Origin: JAYEIA01 sp964472505
Lineage (GTDB): Bacteria > Bacteroidota > Bacteroidia > Bacteroidales > JAADGE01
Assembly (NCBI GenBank): GCA_964472505.1
Contig: CAYYQW010000005.1
Location: 1 to 64,000, forward strand
Direction of reading: 5' to 3'
Length of the DNA stretch: 64,000 nt
Shown: positions 1-7,855 of the stretch, piece after piece
Layout of the letters: every line of letters begins with the position of its first letter
How positions within the stretch are numbered: position 1 is the first letter of the stretch
The notes under the pieces: generated by a model
Told to the model about the DNA's origin: nothing
The model's input: the letters and a program-made list of their open reading frames with translations, nothing else
Database searches by the model: none
Translations under genes and position numbers: made by a program

Positions 1-58
1 ACTTTTCACTCTTCACTTTTGAACTTTCACTCTTCACTTTTCACTCTTCACTCTTGAC
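1..58. repeat. Low-complexity CACTCTT-type tandem repeat
   Basis: The first 58 bases are irregular direct copies of a short CACTCTTCACTTTT-like unit. They lie immediately downstream of the cas4 stop codon. No coding potential is visible. Such runs are common intergenic filler in Bacteroidota. Confidence 0.6.
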
Positions 59-59
59 A

Positions 60-563
60 CTATTCCTGCACATAGCAAAAGTCATAATAACTGCATCGTT
101 TACATATTTTAGAATCAATAACCGGCGGGCATTTTTCAGCTTCGATTATTTTAATAATATCGGTTTCAATTTCTGCTATGCGTTCTCTGTCAATATCCGA
201 CAGCCAAACTTCCTCTTTTTTTCTTAGTTTTGGATATTCCAATATTCCGCTGACCTCTTTAATGCCGGCAACCTCAAAAGTTTTAATGTAGTATTTCAGT
301 TGCCATTGGTGAGCGGCTTCCATTTTGTCCGATTTTTTTATTTCATGAATCACTTTGTTTTGGGCATCGTAAAAATCCACCTTAATGCCGCCAATCTGCA
401 CTTCTTCATATTTTTCACTGCGCTGCGGGTAGGTGGTTTCATGTATCAGTTTGCCTTCATAGACCAAGTCGGATGTTTGCTCCATTTGAATGTCGTTGGC
501 AAACAACCATAATTTTCTGTGGCATACAAAGTAATAGTTGAAATGGGTTCCCGTGAGTTGCAT
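60..563 (-). CDS. cas4: CRISPR-associated exonuclease Cas4
   Basis: Cas4 trims prespacers and helps Cas1-Cas2 choose PAM-compatible spacers. The 167-residue protein has the family's iron-sulfur ligands: one Cys near residue 14 (YFVCHRKLW) and three in the C-terminal CKRCSYYDFC segment. Between them are RecB-nuclease motifs: an Asp in KVDFYD, the E-x-K in IHEIKKSDK, and a QLKYY motif. The length is usual for the short Cas4 of type I-B systems. It is the last cas gene visible on the minus strand, so cas1 and cas2 probably follow beyond position 1. Its start lies 5 bases after the stop of the upstream HTH fragment, consistent with operon readthrough. Confidence 0.93.
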   Translation of the reverse strand: MQLTGTHFNYYFVCHRKLWLFANDIQMEQTSDLVYEGKLIHETTYPQRSEKYEEVQIGGIKVDFYDAQNKVIHEIKKSDKMEAAHQWQLKYYIKTFEVAGIKEVSGILEYPKLRKKEEVWLSDIDRERIAEIETDIIKIIEAEKCPPVIDSKICKRCSYYDFCYVQE

Positions 564-568
564 GGTGT

Positions 569-766
569 TTATATAAAGACTGTAATATTTTTCCTTCTGT
601 ATTTGCCTCTTTCAATGCGTACGATTGAGCCTGATTTCGCAAAATGGCGCAAAGCCTGTGTTATTTCGGCAGAACTCAATTCAGTTTGCTTCAACATGCC
701 GATAGTGAAAACGTCCCATGCGTTTTCATCCGGAATCTCAAAAAAACGTTCTTGGAAAGACGTCAT
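569..766 (-). pseudogene. AbiEi-like winged-helix fragment
   Basis: This 65-residue product resembles only the N-terminal winged-helix part of the AbiEi protein encoded at 2423-3187. Both have an EITQALR helix, then a serine-glycine turn, then a (E/L)xGKY strand. The C-terminal three quarters of AbiEi is missing. It sits 5 bases upstream of cas4. It is either the remnant of an older AbiE insertion or a short stand-alone DNA-binding protein. The divergence from the intact AbiEi suggests it is not a very recent copy. Confidence 0.6.
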
Positions 767-898
767 TTAGTGTTGCATTTTATTGGTTCGTTCCTGTGGG
801 TCTCAAATTCCTATTATGGTTTTTGTCTTTTCATAAATTCATTTGAATTTCATATTATCTTTTTCCTTGACCGGATTAACCTGATTTATAGTACTTTT

Positions 899-1384
899 TT
901 AGAAAGGTAATTTATTTTCATCATCTTCATACTTGTCCATATCTATGTCATCATCATCAAACTCTTTGCAAGTACAAAAGTCTTCCGGAAACGGACATGA
1001 TTCCGGCTCATAAGTACAAAATTCAAAATGATTGTGTCCTTCGCTTACATAGGTTGTTTTATGTTCAAGATATTCAACTAAAATATTGTATTTATACTTT
1101 GTGGGAAGCCCTTTCGGGAAATCAGGTACAAAATTAAATGCTTCCCAAAGTAACTCTAATTCTGCTGTAACATCTTCAATTTGCTTTGGGTTTAATCTGT
1201 CAATGGGAGGGAATTGTATTTTTTTAAGTCCAAATAATTGTCCCATTTCATAATATTCACCGTGAAGATATTCTTCAGCTCCCCGCATACATTCAAGTTC
1301 GGGCGGTAAAAACATTTTCGGCGGATGCGGACGCCTTTTTGCCTCTTGTATGTCTTCAATAAGTTGAGCAATGTATTTTTGCAT
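899..1384 (-). CDS. Hypothetical acidic-tailed protein in cas/AbiE region
   Basis: I do not recognise this 161-residue protein. The N-terminal third is helical and basic (IEDIQEAKRRPHPPK). The middle is mixed alpha/beta with a proline-rich turn (FPPIDRLNPKQIED). The C-terminal 50 residues carry several cysteines (FEFCTYEPESCPF, FCTCKEF) and end in a strongly acidic run (DDDDIDMDKYEDDEN). Its start overlaps the tail of the open frame running out of the cas5 fragment, so the gene begins just past a duplication junction. It lies between AbiEii and the AbiEi-like fragment, in operon orientation with cas4. It may be cargo brought in with the duplication or a DNA-mimic-like acidic protein; no function can be assigned. 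Confidence 0.55.
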   Translation of the reverse strand: MQKYIAQLIEDIQEAKRRPHPPKMFLPPELECMRGAEEYLHGEYYEMGQLFGLKKIQFPPIDRLNPKQIEDVTAELELLWEAFNFVPDFPKGLPTKYKYNILVEYLEHKTTYVSEGHNHFEFCTYEPESCPFPEDFCTCKEFDDDDIDMDKYEDDENKLPF

Positions 1385-1401
1385 AGCTTTGATAATTTTT
1401 A

Positions 1402-1562
1402 TGATTTTTTTTAAAGCCGGATAAACCGGTAATTGCGCCCAAAATTCCCAACAATCCGGGTTTATGCAACATATTAAATGTCAGGTAAACCGGCTCGTTG
1501 GTATCGGGTTTTTTCAGCATGCCGAAATCGGCAAATATATCTATGGAAACTAATTTTTTCAT
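1402..1562 (-). pseudogene. Truncated duplicate of the cas5 5' end
   Basis: The first 51 codons closely match the N-terminus of the intact cas5 at 6355-7146, including VSIDIFADFGMLKKPD and the LGILGAITGL motif. The DNA is also near-identical, including the few bases before the start codon. After GLSGFK the similarity stops and the frame runs on for 17 unrelated codons. The fragment starts 4 bases after the abiEii stop. Only the first fifth of Cas5 is present, so it cannot make a working Cascade subunit. High nucleotide identity points to a recent duplication. Confidence 0.85.
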
Positions 1563-1566
1563 CGGT

Positions 1567-2442
1567 TTATGCGTTTAAAATTTTTTCAATAAATTGTTCT
1601 ACATCTTTGTAGGTACTGTCAAAATCTGATAATTTCCCCACAGGCAAATGGTTTCCCAAACTGCTTTGCCATGCTCGTTTATTTTTACGATATTTCTCTT
1701 CAGTAACAAAGTCAGAAACCGCTTTAATTTCAATACCTTTATCATTCGATTTTTCAATGAGCAAATTCCTTATTTCGGGGTATGATTTTTTAGGAATATA
1801 GTTTTGCAAATAACCAATATCGTAAATATCTCGCGGACGATTCCGTTGTATTAGTGAACGCATTTTTTCGCTCATTACTTCATTTAGTGAATAAACAGGA
1901 ATTATTTGCGATATTTTTTCTTTATCGTAATAGTTGTGAATTATTCCCTTTTGCTCCGGCTTTGTCAATAATTTTTCCGAAAAGCTAATATCCAATTTGA
2001 TTTGAGTTTGCCATCTTTCCGGCGGTAAAGGCTTTTGATTGGGTTTATGGTCTGCACCCCAATATTTTATTTTCATTTCATAACCTTGTTTTTGTTCATC
2101 TGATTTTTGAAACTTTTGTTTCTGAAAATGAAACTTTATCCCACTATTTTCAGAAGCAATTTTTATTATTTCCGGTATGAATCTTTCATCTACCTTATAA
2201 TTTTTATTCAATAATGTAAAGTCTAAGTCTTCCGAAAAACGATAATCCTCGAAATAACATTTCCTCAAAGCGGTTCCGCCTTTATAAATAAAGTTTTCGT
2301 CAACATCTTGAATAGAATACATTGCATTTAAAAAATGCCCCAAAACCCAATCTTTGTCGATAGTAAAAACACTGACATTTTTTACATTTGCAATTTTTTT
2401 CAGTTCTTTTTGAGTCATGCTGTCAGGATTTTGCAATTTCAA
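1567..2442 (-). CDS. abiEii: AbiEii nucleotidyltransferase toxin
   Basis: AbiEii is the toxin of type IV AbiE systems, a nucleotidyltransferase-fold protein causing growth arrest on phage infection. The 291-residue product has the core motif KGGTALRK followed by the SEDLDF acid pair, a third acidic strand (KLDISFSEK), and the C-terminal SEKMRSL and RPRDIYDIGYL motifs of the DUF1814 family. Length is normal and no lesion is visible. The start overlaps the end of abiEi by 20 bases, giving translational coupling of antitoxin and toxin. It lies between cas3 and the cas5 fragment on the same strand as the cas genes, so it may be cotranscribed or use the promoter in front of abiEi. Confidence 0.9.
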   Translation of the reverse strand: MKLQNPDSMTQKELKKIANVKNVSVFTIDKDWVLGHFLNAMYSIQDVDENFIYKGGTALRKCYFEDYRFSEDLDFTLLNKNYKVDERFIPEIIKIASENSGIKFHFQKQKFQKSDEQKQGYEMKIKYWGADHKPNQKPLPPERWQTQIKLDISFSEKLLTKPEQKGIIHNYYDKEKISQIIPVYSLNEVMSEKMRSLIQRNRPRDIYDIGYLQNYIPKKSYPEIRNLLIEKSNDKGIEIKAVSDFVTEEKYRKNKRAWQSSLGNHLPVGKLSDFDSTYKDVEQFIEKILNA

Positions 2443-3187
2443 TTATTTCATTTTCAGGCATATTAATAATCAGACGCCATCGTCTGTTGTACTTACCGGT
2501 CTTAAGGCCGTCTATCTCAAACAATGAATATTCATCACCTAAAATACTTTGAGCATAACGAATAAAATAATCTGAATTTTCTTTTTGCAGCAATTCGCAT
2601 AAAAAACCCAAACGCTTTGTTACCGAATTATTTCCATTGGCTTTACAGTATTTTACTAATTTACGGAAATTAATTTTTGCTTGATACAGCGCCTTAATAA
2701 TTTCTTGATACCATCCGGCATGATGGGGCAAATCAAAGCAATCAACCAATGTTTTTTCAACATTTGTCATTTTAAAAGTATGGTTTCCGTATCCATGAGT
2801 TTCATATCCGTTTATTTTTCGACTGTTAACTTTCACAAACTTATAACGCAAATTATTATGGATGAAACTGCCCGACCTTTTGGCCGTTTGCACATAAACG
2901 ACATTTGGAAATTGCTCAGTTAAGCCATGCGTATTAAGTGCCGACCAGTAGGCAATGCCGCCGTCTTTTGCCAAAAAACTACCAATTACAAATTCATCAG
3001 AAAAAGAATTTTTGATGTATTTTCCTTGCTCTAATTTAACTAACAATCCCGAATTTGTAAGGCTTCTGAGGGCTTGTGTAATTTCCTTGTCAGAAAAATA
3101 ATTTGTAGCCCTTATTTGTTTCAAATCAAAAATATCATATCCAAATTCATCAAGTGCGTTTAAAAAATCTGTTTGCAATTTTTTCAT
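2423..3187 (-). CDS. abiEi: AbiEi antitoxin/transcriptional repressor
   Basis: AbiEi proteins silence AbiEii and repress their own promoter by binding inverted repeats. The 254-residue product begins with a winged-helix domain (SDKEITQALRSLTNSG, LEQGKYIKNSF). The antitoxin domain follows with its GIAYWSALNTHGL motif, a TNVEKTLVDCF segment and a C-terminal region ending near RWRLIINMPENE. It precedes and overlaps abiEii. A perfect 13-base inverted repeat begins right at the start codon and lies within a recognisable promoter, fitting autoregulation. The pair forms a complete type IV toxin-antitoxin unit inside the cas operon. Confidence 0.88.
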   Translation of the reverse strand: MKKLQTDFLNALDEFGYDIFDLKQIRATNYFSDKEITQALRSLTNSGLLVKLEQGKYIKNSFSDEFVIGSFLAKDGGIAYWSALNTHGLTEQFPNVVYVQTAKRSGSFIHNNLRYKFVKVNSRKINGYETHGYGNHTFKMTNVEKTLVDCFDLPHHAGWYQEIIKALYQAKINFRKLVKYCKANGNNSVTKRLGFLCELLQKENSDYFIRYAQSILGDEYSLFEIDGLKTGKYNRRWRLIINMPENEIIEIAKS

Positions 3188-3251
3188 GATAAAATTATTG
3201 TTTAGATTGTGCTAAAACGTAAAAGTAAGCAATAATTTTATCATATGCAAA
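3188..3251 (-). promoter_or_regulatory. abiE promoter with inverted-repeat operator
   Basis: On the minus strand TTTG (3251-3248) is followed after 20 bases by TACTTTTA (3227-3220), close to the Bacteroidota consensus. A perfect 13-base inverted repeat, GATAAAATTATTG, occupies 3188-3200 and 3230-3242. One arm falls between the two promoter boxes and the other abuts the start codon. This is the geometry expected for AbiEi autorepression. Confidence 0.65.
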
Positions 3252-3269
3252 TGAATTGTAGCAATCTTG

Positions 3270-3349
3270 ATTTTGTTATGATTTGTAATCAGCAAAAATC
3301 TTACCTTTTGTTATGTCTTCCCAACACAAAATCACAATTATAACAAAAT
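3270..3349. repeat. Inverted repeat between abiEi and cas3
   Basis: ATTTTGTTAT at 3270-3279 is repeated in inverted form at 3340-3349. The sequence between is A/T-rich and noncoding. It could be a second regulatory dyad for abiE or a scar of the insertion. Confidence 0.35.
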
Positions 3350-3380
3350 GAAAGCTAAAGTATGGGTATTATTTAAGTCA

Positions 3381-3427
3381 TAAAAACTAAAATCTGCCGG
3401 CCTTGTAATACGGCGCCATACCGGCGG
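3381..3427 (-). terminator. Candidate terminator downstream of cas3
   Basis: Reading the minus strand after cas3, CCGCCGG (3427-3421) can pair with CCGGCAG (3400-3394), with a small GGCGCC palindrome in the loop (3412-3417). A T-rich stretch (3392-3381) follows. The stem has one weak pair and a loop of about 20 bases, so it may instead be a REP-like hairpin. A terminator here would separate cas3 from the abiE promoter. Confidence 0.4.
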
Positions 3428-3513
3428 TTTGCTAATGCCTATAATTTGAATCTCGAATTGAAATTGCATGCTGTTTGTTTTTTGTTTTAAACGGGCGTAC
3501 TGTTTTGCATTTG

Positions 3514-6267
3514 CTAAATAAAATCAAAAGTTTGCTTTGTTATTTTCTCCAAATACTTTTCATTTATGCCACTTTTTTCCGAATAAATCTCTTCTAAACT
3601 GTCTTTTCGCAATTTAAAGTAGCTTTGAAATTGATTTTCCTCCGAAGTTGGCGGATTTTCTATAAATTGATATAACACATCTATTTTTTTGCTAAATACT
3701 GAAAACACAAATTTTGAGATAATACCGTTCAGGATTTTAAAATCTATGGAAAATCTTTTTGCATTATCTTTTGAAAGAAGAGCATATAATTCCCGGATTT
3801 TTTCGCCTGAAACTTCTCCCTTTTCTGTCAGACAATTATTTTTTTTAATAAATTTAACCTCATTTGGAGAAAAGTTGTTTTCATCTTTATAACAATTTAT
3901 AGGAATATCAATCGGCACAAAAATATTTACATTCTCACTCTCAATCAATTTAAAGCCTTGATGAATTTCTCTGAAATCGAAGTTTTCAAAATTAGCCCGA
4001 TACTCATTTAATCCTCTTTTGTATGCCGATTTATTGAGTTTGTGAATTTCTTCGAAAACGCTTTCATATAATTCTTCAAATCTCTTTTCTGTTAAAATTT
4101 TCTTCACAATCTCAGGCGAAAATTTTTGAGTAACTTCATATCGCAAATCTGTTCCATAAATGGATTTTGGTGTTTTCCCTTTTTGTTTAAACAAATACAA
4201 TTCACAGTTTTTTTTGTTCACATTACGATTTATCCGCCCGGCGAGTTGCTCATCACTGTCAATAAGCGATTGTTGCTTAAAACCCAAGTCCATATCAATA
4301 TCCACGCCTGCTTCCACTACTTGTGTAGTAACCAGCAAAATTTTCTTTTTGCGGTTTTGTTCGTCTTTCAAATATTCAATGATATATTTTCGGCGGGGTT
4401 CAAGAATGGTGCCCGATAAAACAAATACCTCATCAAAGAAATCTTTTTGTTTTTTGACTTCATCGTAAAATTCACTTGCCGATTTTTTGAAAATAAACTC
4501 AATAATTGTGTAAATGCTTCCGTTAAAATCATCTGTTCGGTTTTCGGCATACTTTTTTGATTTTTCAAAAACCAAATCGGCTAAACCTTTCAACTCAATG
4601 GATTTGTTAAGCAAATCGGTTTTAATTTCTACTCTGCCCGAAAAATTGGGGTTTTGCAAATATTTTTCCGCATTTTTAATTAAAGGAACAAATTGATTTT
4701 TAGGCTCGTAATCGGAAAGCTTTATTTTATCAATTTTAGGCAAAGTAGCCGACATAATCACAAAGCGAATATTGAACAGTTCAGCATATTGGGCAATAAA
4801 ATATTTCACCTTATCCCACTCACTTGGCGAATAAGCTTGCAGTTCGTCAATTATCACCACCGAATTTGCCAAACGGTGCAACAAATAGTTGGTATCTTTT
4901 TTGTTGGATTTAAGAATATCGAAAAATTTGATGTGCGTAAGCAAGGCAAACGGATAATTCACAAACAGATTATCAATTTGGTTTCTGCGTTCTTTGCCGT
5001 ATTTGGCATCTACTTCGTTCAAATTGGCATACTTTTTTTCCTGAAAACCGGCTTTTGAATGAATTTGTGCAATTTCGGTGTCTGATAAGCCAAAGGTTTC
5101 TTTTATGGATTTTGCGGTTTGCGTAATAAGTGTGGTGAACGGAAATACATAAAATGCTTTGTTTATTTCAGGATGCAATTCCAATAATTTGCGCAAAGCA
5201 ATCATCGACATATTGGTTTTTCCGCCGCCGGTAGGTGCTTCTATGTAAAATACTTTTTCGGTTTTGTGTTTTTCAATATTTGTCAATACTTCAGCACCCA
5301 TTTTTTGCCGAATAAAATTCAGATTGGCGTTGTCTTTTTCTTTTAATTCGTCTATAGGTTTCGATAAATATTTTTGAGGATTTCGGATGAGCTCGCCGTT
5401 CCATGGCGTTTTATCATTATTGTCAAAATTTCGGAAAATCTTTTGCTTCAAGTCCTTTGTCATCAAACCAAAATCTTCTTCTGTTTTCAGCCTTAAATCG
5501 TTCATATAATCCGATGTGGCCAGATAATCGGATGCCGTAAGCAGCGAATAGTTGAGTTTTAGCAGGGCGAAAAGAGAGAAATAGTTGATTTTTTCGGTTT
5601 TTTGGTTGCTTTGAAAAACACGCCATAAATTTTTATCTGTTTCTGAATTTTCAAAATCAATTAATTTTCTGATATTTTCTTTTTTTACAGATAAACCCAA
5701 TATTTCAATTAAATGATGAATGCTGTTTATTTTTTCTTCTGAAAATTCATAATCTTTAGCCAAATATCCGGAGTGGTGTTTTATAATCGGAATAGCAAAC
5801 AGAAAGACTAAAATGTATGCAAAATAGCGTTCTTCATTGGAGAACTGATTTTTAGCAATATTTTCTACACAATAATTAATAAAAAAATAAGCACTGATAA
5901 ATGAATGTTCAAATCCCACTTTAATTTGTGAATTTTTTTCAAACTTGGAATTATTCATGCGTTCAAACTGGAAATTCGGGTTAGTCTTGCCAAAATCATG
6001 GAACATTATCGACAAGAAAAACAACTCTTTTATAAAGATGGCTATTTTGTTATTCTGATTTGAACCGGCAAAAACGGCCTTGTCAATAATTGGCTCCAAA
6101 CCATTTAATTGAATTATTTGAGTAAAATAGTTTTTTACTTCAGTAATATGTTCGTGAAGCGTTTCGTCGGCTTTTATTTGGTGGGTATGTGCAAGGAAAT
6201 CAGTCTTATCTTTAAAAAAAGAAATGATTTCTGTGGTTTCATTTTCTATTTGCTTAAAACTTAACAT
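3514..6267 (-). CDS. cas3: CRISPR-associated helicase-nuclease Cas3
   Basis: Cas3 is recruited by Cascade to degrade target DNA. The protein is 917 residues when started at the ATG at 6267, preferred over a TTG two codons upstream. The N-terminal HD nuclease domain shows LHEHITEVKNYF, the FHDFGKTNP motif and later a conserved HHSGYLAKDY. The superfamily 2 helicase follows: Walker A APTGGGKTNM, a DELQ version of the DExx box (VVIIDELQAYSP), the SATLPK motif III, and the motif V/VI region TTQVVEAGVDIDMD and QLAGRINRN. HD and helicase are fused as usual in type I-B. It lies downstream of cas5 with an 87-base gap holding a REP-like hairpin. No lesion is seen. Confidence 0.95.
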   Translation of the reverse strand: MLSFKQIENETTEIISFFKDKTDFLAHTHQIKADETLHEHITEVKNYFTQIIQLNGLEPIIDKAVFAGSNQNNKIAIFIKELFFLSIMFHDFGKTNPNFQFERMNNSKFEKNSQIKVGFEHSFISAYFFINYCVENIAKNQFSNEERYFAYILVFLFAIPIIKHHSGYLAKDYEFSEEKINSIHHLIEILGLSVKKENIRKLIDFENSETDKNLWRVFQSNQKTEKINYFSLFALLKLNYSLLTASDYLATSDYMNDLRLKTEEDFGLMTKDLKQKIFRNFDNNDKTPWNGELIRNPQKYLSKPIDELKEKDNANLNFIRQKMGAEVLTNIEKHKTEKVFYIEAPTGGGKTNMSMIALRKLLELHPEINKAFYVFPFTTLITQTAKSIKETFGLSDTEIAQIHSKAGFQEKKYANLNEVDAKYGKERRNQIDNLFVNYPFALLTHIKFFDILKSNKKDTNYLLHRLANSVVIIDELQAYSPSEWDKVKYFIAQYAELFNIRFVIMSATLPKIDKIKLSDYEPKNQFVPLIKNAEKYLQNPNFSGRVEIKTDLLNKSIELKGLADLVFEKSKKYAENRTDDFNGSIYTIIEFIFKKSASEFYDEVKKQKDFFDEVFVLSGTILEPRRKYIIEYLKDEQNRKKKILLVTTQVVEAGVDIDMDLGFKQQSLIDSDEQLAGRINRNVNKKNCELYLFKQKGKTPKSIYGTDLRYEVTQKFSPEIVKKILTEKRFEELYESVFEEIHKLNKSAYKRGLNEYRANFENFDFREIHQGFKLIESENVNIFVPIDIPINCYKDENNFSPNEVKFIKKNNCLTEKGEVSGEKIRELYALLSKDNAKRFSIDFKILNGIISKFVFSVFSKKIDVLYQFIENPPTSEENQFQSYFKLRKDSLEEIYSEKSGINEKYLEKITKQTFDFI

Positions 6268-6323
6268 ATTCAATTTTTTAAATAATATTGAACCTATGGT
6301 TCTGGTTGCTTCTCCATTTTAAA

Positions 6324-6353
6324 TTTCTATCATAATTTCAAGCCTTCGGCTTT
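6324..6353. repeat. REP-like hairpin between cas5 and cas3
   Basis: AAGCC-TTC-GGCTT forms a small perfect hairpin at 6340-6352. The preceding TTCTATCATAATTT also occurs before the hairpin at 8870-8882, so these are members of one family scattered through the operon. Confidence 0.55.
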
Positions 6354-6354
6354 A

Positions 6355-7146
6355 TTAAAACACTTGAATAATTCCATTTTCTGTTTTCAATAATAGATTG
6401 GAATTATCATTTTTTTGCTTCAAAGCCCAATCTGTATAAGCAAAATTTGCATAATTATACTGAAAGTTCTTTTTCCCGATGTCAATATAACCGATTGGCA
6501 ATCTTTCAAAATACGAAAATGTAAATCCTTCCGGAGAGTCTTCAAAAACAGGGTCAAAATTCATTAATTCGCTATTATCTTTTGCCTCTTTTAACGGTTG
6601 GTCTTTTATGTAAACTGAATTGATTTTAAAGCTATCATTGTTAACCGGCTTAAATTCAGCATATTTATACTCCTTATAATTCTCCCACCAAACCGAAAAC
6701 TCATTTTTACCTAAGTAAGGCAAATATTCGGCATAATATTTTGAAAGTTTTTCGTCGGCTTTTTGGTGGTTTTCATTTTCGGTATCAAACAAAAAATAGC
6801 AACGATAAGCGGGAGCAATAAGAGTTTGTTCGGTTACCATCAGGTTTCCGCCTTGCTCCTTACTTGCCATTCCGGTTGTGTTATTGTAGGTAATAACCGT
6901 TTTTTGATAATTACCTTTTTCATGCCGCAATGGCTGAATACCAACTTTCAAATCCTGAAATTTAAGGTAATAATCGGGTAACACGCCTTTTTCTTTAAAT
7001 CCGGGTAAGCCTGTAATTGCTCCCAAAATCCCCAGAAGTGTTGGTTTGTGCAACATATTAAATGTCAGGTAAACCGGTTCGTTAGTGTCGGGCTTTTTTA
7101 ACATGCCGAAATCGGCGAATATATCTATGGAAACTAATTTTTTCAT
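6355..7146 (-). CDS. cas5: Cascade subunit Cas5 (type I-B)
   Basis: Cas5 is the RAMP-family Cascade subunit that caps the 5' handle of the crRNA. The protein is 263 residues from the ATG at 7146; an alternative start ten codons upstream would run into a hairpin repeat and is less likely. The N-terminal half has the Cas5 signature: an FADFGMLKKPDTNEP strand/turn, then PTLLGILGAITGLPGF. The C-terminal half is a degenerate ferredoxin-like fold without catalytic motifs, as expected for a structural subunit. It follows cas7 in the usual I-B order, but a Y1 transposase gene and four hairpin repeats now lie between them. Its 5' end is duplicated at 1402-1562. Confidence 0.92.
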   Translation of the reverse strand: MKKLVSIDIFADFGMLKKPDTNEPVYLTFNMLHKPTLLGILGAITGLPGFKEKGVLPDYYLKFQDLKVGIQPLRHEKGNYQKTVITYNNTTGMASKEQGGNLMVTEQTLIAPAYRCYFLFDTENENHQKADEKLSKYYAEYLPYLGKNEFSVWWENYKEYKYAEFKPVNNDSFKINSVYIKDQPLKEAKDNSELMNFDPVFEDSPEGFTFSYFERLPIGYIDIGKKNFQYNYANFAYTDWALKQKNDNSNLLLKTENGIIQVF

Positions 7147-7169
7147 TGGTTTATATTTTAATCTTGACA

Positions 7170-7236
7170 GCCCCATCGGGGCAAAATATTTATAGTAAAG
7201 TTAATGTCCATACAGAATCGAGAGTTCCGGAGGAAC
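7170..7236. repeat. Two REP-like hairpins downstream of the Y1 transposase
   Basis: GCCCC-ATC-GGGGC (7170-7182) and GTTCC-GGA-GGAAC (7224-7236) are perfect 5-bp stem, 3-base loop palindromes flanking the 3' side of the transposase gene. Stem sequence varies while the geometry is constant, as in REP elements recognised by Y1 transposases. Confidence 0.65.
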
Positions 7237-7242
7237 GACATA

Positions 7243-7704
7243 TCATTCAAAAAATTCAAAAAGATATTCGGAATTGAAATCCACATCAAATTTTCTCAAA
7301 AACGATAAATATTCCTCTTTAAAGCTTCTTTTTTTATGGTGTTGCTTTTGGTTCATCACGTATTCAATCACATCGTCAAGTTGCGAATGTCCATACGAAA
7401 ATGCACCAAATCCTTCCTGCCACGAAAATTTCCCTCTAACAAAATGTTTTTCATTTATCCACCGTGAACTATTCGATTTTACTTCACTAATCAATTTTGA
7501 AACTGATTGAACCGGTTTCATGCCGAAAAATAAATGAATATGGTCAGGCATTCCGTTTATTGCAAGCATTTTATGTCCATTATTCTGAACAATACCAGTG
7601 ATATATTTGCATAATTCATCTTCCCATTTCGGATGTATTATATGTTCCCGTTGTTTGGGGGTAAATACCGCTTGAATGTAAATTTTCGTGTATGTGTTTG
7701 CCAT
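7243..7704 (-). mobile_element. IS200/RAYT-type Y1 transposase inside the cas operon
   Basis: The 153-residue product is a single-domain HUH (Y1) transposase that cuts and joins single-stranded DNA at hairpins. It has the metal-binding PDHIHLFF motif and, further on, IEYVMNQKQHHKK with the expected catalytic tyrosine. The W-Q-EGFGAFSYGHSQ segment is typical of this group. Nothing like a TnpB gene adjoins it. Perfect hairpins lie on both sides (7170-7236 and 7717-7775), and similar ones occur near cas3 and cas8. It is on the same strand as the cas genes, so cas5 and cas3 expression must pass through or restart after it. No terminal direct repeats were recognised. Confidence 0.85.
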
Positions 7705-7716
7705 AATTAATATTTC

Positions 7717-7775
7717 GTCCCTACGGGACTTGCCATCGGTTTCGTCATTCTATAAATATTTCGTTCCTACGGAAC
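7717..7775. repeat. Two REP-like hairpins upstream of the Y1 transposase
   Basis: GTCCC-TAC-GGGAC (7717-7729) and GTTCC-TAC-GGAAC (7763-7775), each preceded by ATATTTC, lie between the transposase start and the cas7 stop. The first is identical to the hairpin at 8818-8830. Confidence 0.65.
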
Positions 7776-7855
7776 TTTAAAAACTAATATTTTGCGGTTA
7801 TTATACCGTATAATTTCAAAATGCATACCGCAAAGCATAATTCCGGACAGCATAT

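Noticed and set aside
1..58. Possible CRISPR array or leader at the left edge
   Set aside because: The repeats are short, irregular and lack unique spacers; they do not resemble the unit at 11227-11255.
7147..7176. Upstream start for cas5 (adds GLSRLKYKP)
   Set aside because: The extension is read from a GCCCC-ATC-GGGGC repeat; the duplicate cas5 fragment also starts at the MKKLVS methionine.
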